Program-made: the position numbers and the translations under genes
Source: Verrucomicrobia bacterium UBA1727
GTDB lineage: Bacteria; Verrucomicrobiota; Kiritimatiellia; RFP12; UBA1067
Assembly (NCBI GenBank): GCA_002315875.1
Contig: DCIL01000098.1
Location: 1-25,542 of the forward strand
Length of the DNA: 25,542 nucleotides
Direction: 5' to 3'
Notes under the pieces: model-generated
Databases searched by the model: none
Told to the model about the DNA's origin: nothing
The model's input: the letters and a program-made list of their open reading frames with translations, nothing else
Shown here: positions 13,075 through 19,147 of the stretch, in pieces
Layout: each line of letters starts with the position of its first letter
Position numbering within the stretch: the first letter of the stretch is position 1

Positions 13075-15761
13075 TGAAACACCTCTCTACACCTACACCT
13101 TCATCTACACCTACACCTCTTCTCTTTTCTCTCACTCTTCTCCTCGCCTCGACCTCGTTTGCCGACAAGTTCGAGATTTGGCAGGATCATGCTGATGCGC
13201 TCTATCGTTCGGGAGAAGAGGCGGTGATGCGCGTCACCGTGCTCAAGGACGATGGCACGATCAAGCGCGAAGGCAAGGCCAGCTGGAAGCTCGACAATTT
13301 CGGCTCGAAGAAGATTTGCGAGGGCGAGCAGGATCTCGCGAAGGCGAATCCGTTCTTCGTCCGCGGCAAACTCGATCATCCGGACTTCCTGCGGCTCACC
13401 GTCCGCTCCGGCAAGAACAGTCGTGACTGGTCCGTCGGCTACGATGTCGGGGAGATTCGTCAGGCGAAGGGACGTCCCGAGGACTTTGACGCCTACTGGA
13501 AGGGTGAGAAGGCGCGGCTTGCGGCGATTCCGCTCGATCCGAAGTGCGAGAAGCTGGACTGGCTCTCGAATCCGAAGTGGGATACTTTCCGCATCAGTTT
13601 CGCGACGCTCAACGATCGTCGTGTCTACGGTTTCATGTCCGTACCGAAGAATCCGGCGCTCAAGCCGATGCGTTGCCGCATCCGCATCTGCGATGCCGGC
13701 GGCGGTGCGGTGCATCCGTGGGAGGCGAACGAGGGAGAAGTGACGGTCACGATGAACGTCCATTACTTCGAACCGCCGCGGGACGGCAAGGAGATGAAGA
13801 AGCGCATAGACGAGACCTGTGTGCAGCTTGCCGAGAAGTACAATCTCAAGAAGGGCACGTATTACGCTTCCGCCGGCATCGGTGTCTCGCGCGAGGAGTA
13901 TTATTTCCACGATTCGATGCTCGGCATCGCCCGGGCCTTCGACTGGATCGCGGAGCGTCCCTTCGTGGACCCGAAGCGTCTCGTTTATTACGGATCGAGT
14001 CAGGGCGGCGGGTTCGGACTTGCCACCGTCTATCTAAATCCGCGTTTCAGCCGCGTCTGCTTCTGCGTGCCGGCGATGACGGGACACTACGGCACGCCCT
14101 ATTTCTCGTCCTGTGGCTGGCCGAGCGTACTTGCCAATCAGAACGAACAGGGTCGCGCGAATGCCGAGAAGTTCGCTGCGTATTTCGATGGCGTCAACTT
14201 TGCCGCAGGCATTCACGTGCCGGTGCGTTTCATCGTCGGTTTTTCCGACACCTGTTGTCCCCCGCCGGACGTCTATTCGGCCTATAATGTCTGTCCCGCT
14301 CGGGACAAGGCGATCGTCAATGCGATCGGCGGCTCGCATTGCGATGCGCTTGGCTGGAGCAAGGCGCGGTGTCGCGACGTGCCCGCCTACGATGTCGACG
14401 GTTGGCTGCGTGCGCCCGATCCGAAGCGCACGCGCATCCAGCTCTGGTTCGATACCGAGGACTATACGAATCCGTCGGCCTGGGACAACATGCGTGAGAT
14501 CGCGAAGATCATGACCGCTGCGGGAGTGAAGGGCAATTTCAATGTCGCTCCGTATCTTGCGAAGGTACTCGTCGACAATCGTCGTCAGGACGTCATCGAT
14601 GCGCTCAAGAAGCATGTCATCGGCACCCAGACCCTGTATCATTCGTGGCATCCGAACGTGACCGAGATCGGTGATGGTGAGGATTATACTGCGGCCTACC
14701 TCCGCACGCTCAAGGACGAGGCCGAGGGCTGGGGAATGCTGCGCGCGGTGTTTGGGCTCAACCGCCTGCCGTTCTCGTGTTATCCCGGCTGCGGTTCGAG
14801 CTATGTCGCGCTTGACGTGCATTCCGATCTCGGGGCGACGTTCCATGGCGGACTCGGTGCCTTTGAAGGAAAGCTCAAGTCGGGCGACCGCATCTGGTAT
14901 CAGAATCTGCGGCATATCGACTACAACTGCTTCTCGCTGCAGAATCTCGGACTCACCGGTGACTATTCCGAGGCGCAGCTCGCAGAGATGCTCAACAACG
15001 CGGCGAAGAAGGACGCGGTCGTCTTCTACATGCATCCGTGCATGGCGAGCTGCAAGCAGTTCTGGGATGGACAGAACATGAAGAACGGCAACTGGGCGGA
15101 GTTCGGACGCTGGATTCCAGCCGACCGTCTTCCTAAGGAGCAGACCGAGAATTTCTACAAGCGCTTTGCCGATTTCCTCAAGCGGGTGAAGGGCGATTCG
15201 CGCTTTGAGATTACGGACTGCGACAAGCTCGCGGCGGACTGCAAGCCGCGCCAGCCGATCACGATCAAGGAGATTCCGGCGATCCGCGCTTCGCTCCTGA
15301 AGCGGTTCGGACACATTGACGAGCCCGCTTCTTGGTCGGTGGCGGACGCTTTCCAGGCCGCGGTGCGGCTTCTTCGCGGCGAGAAGGAGTATCGTCCGGG
15401 AAAGGTCTACGGCTTTTTGAGCGCGCCGGTCGGCGTGAAGACGCCGGTCATTGTCAAGGCGTCCGATCTCAAGGCCGCCGCGGCGAAGATTTCGCTCAAG
15501 CGTCATCTCGCGTCGTCCTACGAGGTTGGTGGCGTGGCGATTGGTCCGGCCGATTTCCTCTTTGCCGCGCTCGAGGTGCTTGCGACGGGTGCTGAAGAGG
15601 TGAAGGTCGTCCCGCGTGAGCAGTTGGGCGACATTGCCGCGGAATGTGCTCCGCTCGCGACCTTCACCCATCGCGGTCGTTGGATCTTCGGTCCGTCGAT
15701 GAAAGACGAGTATCTCGCCGACCGCCTGCGCTACCAGTTCTGGACCCTGCGCTACGAGTGA
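13074..15761 (+). CDS. CE7 acetyl(xylan) esterase fused to a NodB-like polysaccharide deacetylase domain
   Basis: This 895-residue exported protein has a signal peptide with an unusual S/T/P-rich start, cleaved near SFA (about residue 30). Residues 120-440 form a CE7 acetyl xylan esterase/cephalosporin-C deacetylase-type hydrolase. Its triad is S309 (GSSQGG), D392 (FSDTCCPPP) and H422 (GSHCD), with spacing close to that of Thermotoga TM0077 (S188/D274/H303). Residues 450-710 resemble a NodB deacetylase: FDTEDY with D460/D463, HSWHPN with H523/H526, YPGCGSSY, and YMHP late. The His pair is one residue closer than the usual HxxxH, and the motif-3 Arg is absent, so metal binding may be altered. 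Residues 715-895 match nothing I recognise. The start overlaps the acyltransferase stop (TAATG). It is the last gene of unit 2. Confidence 0.85.
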   Translation: MKHLSTPTPSSTPTPLLFSLTLLLASTSFADKFEIWQDHADALYRSGEEAVMRVTVLKDDGTIKREGKASWKLDNFGSKKICEGEQDLAKANPFFVRGKLDHPDFLRLTVRSGKNSRDWSVGYDVGEIRQAKGRPEDFDAYWKGEKARLAAIPLDPKCEKLDWLSNPKWDTFRISFATLNDRRVYGFMSVPKNPALKPMRCRIRICDAGGGAVHPWEANEGEVTVTMNVHYFEPPRDGKEMKKRIDETCVQLAEKYNLKKGTYYASAGIGVSREEYYFHDSMLGIARAFDWIAERPFVDPKRLVYYGSSQGGGFGLATVYLNPRFSRVCFCVPAMTGHYGTPYFSSCGWPSVLANQNEQGRANAEKFAAYFDGVNFAAGIHVPVRFIVGFSDTCCPPPDVYSAYNVCPARDKAIVNAIGGSHCDALGWSKARCRDVPAYDVDGWLRAPDPKRTRIQLWFDTEDYTNPSAWDNMREIAKIMTAAGVKGNFNVAPYLAKVLVDNRRQDVIDALKKHVIGTQTLYHSWHPNVTEIGDGEDYTAAYLRTLKDEAEGWGMLRAVFGLNRLPFSCYPGCGSSYVALDVHSDLGATFHGGLGAFEGKLKSGDRIWYQNLRHIDYNCFSLQNLGLTGDYSEAQLAEMLNNAAKKDAVVFYMHPCMASCKQFWDGQNMKNGNWAEFGRWIPADRLPKEQTENFYKRFADFLKRVKGDSRFEITDCDKLAADCKPRQPITIKEIPAIRASLLKRFGHIDEPASWSVADAFQAAVRLLRGEKEYRPGKVYGFLSAPVGVKTPVIVKASDLKAAAAKISLKRHLASSYEVGGVAIGPADFLFAALEVLATGAEEVKVVPREQLGDIAAECAPLATFTHRGRWIFGPSMKDEYLADRLRYQFWTLRYE
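13087..13118 (+). repeat. Two 14-nt copies inside a G-free tract encoding the signal peptide start
   Basis: CTACACCTACACCT occurs at 13087-13100 and 13105-13118, an 18-nt period that keeps frame and encodes STPTPS-STPTPL. The surrounding coding strand from 13077 to 13145 contains no G at all, which is striking in this GC-rich window. Confidence 0.8.
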
Positions 15762-15765
15762 TCAG

Positions 15766-15796
15766 TTGCGTCGTGTCCAGGACTGAACGCAAGTTC
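15766..15796 (+). other. Possible stem-loops after unit 2 (weak terminator candidate)
   Basis: TTGCGT (15766-15771) can pair with ACGCAA (15787-15792) around a GTCC-A-GGAC core. As an alternative, GAAC-GCAA-GTTC (15785-15796) forms a 4-bp stem with a GNRA-type loop. No T tract follows, so intrinsic termination is not convincing. Confidence 0.25.
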
Positions 15797-15808
15797 TGAA
15801 AGTTAGCG

Positions 15809-15829
15809 GAAGTTTATCCGATAACCTTC
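15809..15829 (+). repeat. 21-nt imperfect inverted repeat upstream of the unit 3 promoter
   Basis: GAAGTTTATC and GATAACCTTC are arranged as two 10-nt arms with one mismatch around a single central C. It ends 21 nt before the -35 hexamer. The near-zero loop favours a protein-binding dyad over an RNA hairpin; a regulator site is plausible but untested. Confidence 0.4.
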
Positions 15830-15850
15830 TGTCCGATCACACCGTTCTTC

Positions 15851-15880
15851 TTGAGCGGAGGAAGGTAAGTATGATACAAT
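15851..15880 (+). promoter_or_regulatory. Promoter of unit 3 with extended -10
   Basis: TTGAGC (15851-15856), an 18-nt spacer and TACAAT (15875-15880) preceded by TGA form an extended -10 promoter. The inferred start near 15887 gives an A-rich leader of about 16 nt before the ATG at 15903, without a Shine-Dalgarno sequence. Confidence 0.75.
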
Positions 15881-15902
15881 ACGACAAAATCAAAAACTAC
15901 CT

Positions 15903-17948
15903 ATGAACATGAGAATTACAATTGCCGCGGTGGTGGGTGCTGTGCTCGCCGGTTGCATTTCTTTTAACGAGTCCGAGGACCTGGTGGCCGCGGCGATTTC
16001 GCCCGACGGGCGCAATTCGATCCGGCTGTATCTCAATCCGCTTTCCTATGAAGTGGCGCGCGATGGCGAGGTGGTCGTTGCGCGTTCCAAGATCGGCATG
16101 AAGTTTGACGGACGCTGCGTCTGCGAGGGCATCAAGGCGCCGACGGTCACGCTCAAGAACCTGAGCGGCACTGCGATTGCGCGTGTCTACAAGAAGGACA
16201 AGGTCGATCTCTCCGGAGCCGAGGCGCTGGCCGATTTCGGCGATTGGTCGCTGCGGCTTGCGGCGCGTAATGACGGCGTTGCGTATCGCTTCGAGCTCAA
16301 CCGCAAGGGCGGCGCGGCAGTAAACGGTGAGAAGTTCGCGCTGACGGTGCCAGAGGCCGAGGCGAAGATGCTTGTCTATCGCACCCGCAAGCCCGGCTGC
16401 GAGGAGACCGTTCCGCGGCTGGAGACGGCCAGCGAGGTGGTGACGGACGAGAAGAGCTATATTTATCTGCCGCTAGTCTATACCGTCGGCGATGTCACTG
16501 TCGCCGTGAGCGATGCGGACGTCAAGGACTATCCTCGCGCCTACTTCAAGCGCGCGCAGGCCTGTGACGAGGTTACGTTCGATTCCTTCTTCGCCGCGTA
16601 TCCCGAGAAGGCCGTTCATCTGGGGCCGCTACCCGGTCAGGCCGGTTGGGCCAAGCACGTCGAGCTGCCGAAGGGCGGACGTTTCGTCAATGTCGTCAAG
16701 GAATGCGATTATCTCGTCAAGGCGACTGAGCCGCGCACCTTCCCGTGGCGCACCTTCGCGCTTGCCGATTCGCCTTCGAAACTCGTCGAGAGCGATCTCA
16801 TCTTCGCGCTGGCGCGTCCCGAGTCCGGCTACGATTTCAGCTGGGTCAAGCCCGGTAAGGTCGCGTGGGACTGGTGGAATGCGTTTGACAACATCGGCGA
16901 TCCCAAGGGTTGCACTACCGCGACCTACAAGCGCTTCATCGATTTCGCCGCGGCCAATGGCGTCGAGTACGTGATCATGGACGAGGGCTGGAGCGAGACG
17001 CTCAATATCTGGAAGTTCCATCCGAATGTGGACGTTCCCTCTCTCGTCACTTACGCGAAGGCGAAGGGCGTTGGCATCATTCTCTGGATGGCCTGGGCGC
17101 AGATCTACGGCGAGGAGGCGAAGGTCGCCGAACACTTCTCGAAGATGGGGGTCAAGGGTTTCAAGGTGGACTTCATGGACCGCTCCGACGCGGCGATGGA
17201 CAGGTTCCTCTGGACTTTCGCCGAGGAGTGCGCCAAGCGCAGGCTCGTTCTTGACTATCACGGCGTGGTGCGTCCCTCCGGAATGTCCCGCGCCTATCCG
17301 AATGTGCTCAATTACGAAGGCATCCACGGGCTTGAGCAGATGAAGTTCTTCCGTGGCCAGGACATGATGTTCAACGATGTCGCTTGTGTGTTCGGACGGC
17401 TCTCGGCAGGTCCGATGGACTACACGCCGGGCGCAATGGACAACTATCCCGTCGGCGGATATCCGCGCAGCAACAAGGGTTTCGACGCGGCGAGCGACAT
17501 GAATACGAATCCAGGAAGCGAAGGTACGCGTTGCCACCAGATGGCGATGATGGTCGTCTACGAGGCGCCGCTCCAGATGCTTTCCGACTCGCCTACCAAG
17601 TACGAGAAGAATATGGAGTCGTTCTCGTTCATGGCCAAGGTGCCAGTCGTTTGGGGCGACACCGTCGCGCTCGGGGGATGTCCCGAAAGCTACATCGCGC
17701 TCGCGCGCCGCGGACGCGACGGCGCCTGGTATGCAGCTGCGCTCAACAACAAGGAGGCGCGCGAGATCGAGATCGAGACGGACTTCCTCGAGGACGGACA
17801 GTGGAAGGCGGAGGTCTTCCGTGACGCGCCGATGAGCGACACCAGGCCGCGGACCTACGTTCACGAGACGATTGCCATCAAGGCGGGCGAGCCGATGACT
17901 TTCAAGATGGCGAAGGGCGGCGGATTCATCGTCCGCTTCACGCGCTGA
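15903..17948 (+). CDS. GH97 family glycoside hydrolase, lipoprotein
   Basis: This 681-residue predicted lipoprotein has a signal ending LAGC near residue 18. It has the GH97 layout: an N-terminal beta-sandwich (about 30-300), a TIM barrel (about 315-570) and a short C-terminal beta domain. Barrel landmarks are KVAWDWWN, YVIMDEGWS, GFKVDFMDR and NYEGIHGLEQ. The aspartate in VDFMD (D423) is placed like the nucleophile of retaining GH97 alpha-galactosidases such as BT1871, and E472 in NYEG is a candidate acid/base. Inverting SusB-type alpha-glucosidases lack that aspartate, so an alpha-galactosidase-type activity is favoured, by inference. The ATG at 15903 lies just after the promoter; an ATG at 15909 is an alternative. 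The stop overlaps the methyltransferase start (TGATG). Confidence 0.93.
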   Translation: MNMRITIAAVVGAVLAGCISFNESEDLVAAAISPDGRNSIRLYLNPLSYEVARDGEVVVARSKIGMKFDGRCVCEGIKAPTVTLKNLSGTAIARVYKKDKVDLSGAEALADFGDWSLRLAARNDGVAYRFELNRKGGAAVNGEKFALTVPEAEAKMLVYRTRKPGCEETVPRLETASEVVTDEKSYIYLPLVYTVGDVTVAVSDADVKDYPRAYFKRAQACDEVTFDSFFAAYPEKAVHLGPLPGQAGWAKHVELPKGGRFVNVVKECDYLVKATEPRTFPWRTFALADSPSKLVESDLIFALARPESGYDFSWVKPGKVAWDWWNAFDNIGDPKGCTTATYKRFIDFAAANGVEYVIMDEGWSETLNIWKFHPNVDVPSLVTYAKAKGVGIILWMAWAQIYGEEAKVAEHFSKMGVKGFKVDFMDRSDAAMDRFLWTFAEECAKRRLVLDYHGVVRPSGMSRAYPNVLNYEGIHGLEQMKFFRGQDMMFNDVACVFGRLSAGPMDYTPGAMDNYPVGGYPRSNKGFDAASDMNTNPGSEGTRCHQMAMMVVYEAPLQMLSDSPTKYEKNMESFSFMAKVPVVWGDTVALGGCPESYIALARRGRDGAWYAAALNNKEAREIEIETDFLEDGQWKAEVFRDAPMSDTRPRTYVHETIAIKAGEPMTFKMAKGGGFIVRFTR

Positions 17949-19144
17949 TGATCTCGACCGTCTATATCGCGAAGAACGTCTACGGCGGCGATGGCCTTGG
18001 ACGTCTTGGTGACGGGCGCGTCATTTTCGTGCCCGGCGCCTGGGCGGGCGAACAGGTGCGCGCCGAGATTATCGAAGAGCGCCGCGGCTTCGTGAAGGCG
18101 CGGCTGGTGGAAGTTGCCGAGCCGTGTGCCGATCGCATCGCGCCCGGTCCCTGCGTTCCCGGCATGGTCTACAATGCGCTTTCGTATGCGGCTGAGTGCC
18201 GCGCCAAGGAAGCGCAGCTCAATGAGTTCTTCGAGCGCGCTCGGATATCGGTTCCGAAGATCGAGTTCGGCGGCGATGCGGGACGCTCCCTCAACTACCG
18301 AAACAAGGTTGTCTACCATTTCGCGAAGCAGCGCGGCGAATGGGTGATCGGCTATCGCACCGAGCCGAGCCATGAGATCGTGGACGTCACGAGCGATCCG
18401 CTGGCGTGTCCCGAAATCAATGCCAAGCTTCCGGAGATTCGGCGGACCGTGATGACGCTCCTTACGACCGGACCCGAAATCGTGCGTCGCGACACGGCGA
18501 AGAAGGAGAATCTCACCATTCGCTGGACGGCCAAGACCGGCGTCAGGTGGTGGCTTGGCGACGCGCCCAAGGATCTCGTACTAAAGGAGACGACGGCGGG
18601 TAAGGATTTCGAGGTGCCGGCGGGCGGATTTTATCAGGTGAATCCCGGAGTCGGCGATCTTCTCGTTAGCGCGGTCGTGAAAGAAGTCGGGGATGCTCCA
18701 AAACTCCTCGATCTTTATTGCGGAGTTGGCGTCTTCGGACTTGCCGCGCTGCGTCCCGGACAGCAGCTCACCGGCATCGAATCTGGACGCGCCGCAATCG
18801 ATTTCGCAAAACGCAATGCGGTCGCGATTCTCGGAAAGGATGCCGAACGGACGCGCTTTTTCGCCGAGGAAGTCGGGCGCAATCTCAGACGCATTCATAT
18901 CGGCGGCAATACGACGGTCATCATCGATCCGCCGCGGGACGGTCTTGAGAAGGGGGTCGCGCGGTGGCTTGCCGATTCCCATGCGCCGCGTATCCTTTAC
19001 GTGAGTTGCGATCCCGCAACGCTCATGCGCGATCTGAGGGAAATCACCCGCAGCTATGGCGTGTCGCGCGTCTGCTGGTTCAATATGTTCCCGCGCACCG
19101 CACGTTTCGAAACTCTGGTCGTTCTGGACCGCAAGGAGGTCTAA
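17948..19144 (+). CDS. rlmD: RlmD-type 23S rRNA uracil-C5 methyltransferase (TrmA/RumA family)
   Basis: This 398-residue cytoplasmic RNA methyltransferase has an N-terminal TRAM domain (about 1-55). The AdoMet-binding LDLYCGVGVFGL sits at about 257-268, DPPRDGL follows, and YVSCDPATL contains the catalytic nucleophile C354. Family members make m5U in 23S rRNA or tRNA; the TRAM domain and layout favour RlmD over TrmA, but the exact target base is not provable here. RlmD normally has a 4Fe-4S cluster held by C-x5-C-x2-C plus a distant Cys. Here C60, C69 and C154 are present, but the CGGC segment reads CVPG, so one ligand (position 72) is missing. The start shares a base with the GH97 stop, placing an rRNA modification gene inside a glycan unit. 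Confidence 0.87.
   Translation: MISTVYIAKNVYGGDGLGRLGDGRVIFVPGAWAGEQVRAEIIEERRGFVKARLVEVAEPCADRIAPGPCVPGMVYNALSYAAECRAKEAQLNEFFERARISVPKIEFGGDAGRSLNYRNKVVYHFAKQRGEWVIGYRTEPSHEIVDVTSDPLACPEINAKLPEIRRTVMTLLTTGPEIVRRDTAKKENLTIRWTAKTGVRWWLGDAPKDLVLKETTAGKDFEVPAGGFYQVNPGVGDLLVSAVVKEVGDAPKLLDLYCGVGVFGLAALRPGQQLTGIESGRAAIDFAKRNAVAILGKDAERTRFFAEEVGRNLRRIHIGGNTTVIIDPPRDGLEKGVARWLADSHAPRILYVSCDPATLMRDLREITRSYGVSRVCWFNMFPRTARFETLVVLDRKEV
19133..19140 (+). promoter_or_regulatory. Strong Shine-Dalgarno AAGGAGGT before the DUF5107-like gene
   Basis: AAGGAGGT lies 7 nt before the ATG at 19148, inside the end of the methyltransferase gene. It is the strongest ribosome site in the window and supports that start. 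Confidence 0.8.
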
Positions 19145-19147
19145 TCT

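Noticed and set aside
14034..15671. A 545-codon minus-strand frame opposite the CE7-NodB gene
   Set aside because: Shadow of a confidently assigned sense gene, with no recognisable protein features.
15819..15860. A short minus-strand open stretch reading LKKNGVIGQKVIG then stop
   Set aside because: It reads like a protein end, but the frame is only about 27 codons, bounded by stops, with no start or upstream gene. It coincides with the dyad and promoter, so it is most likely chance.
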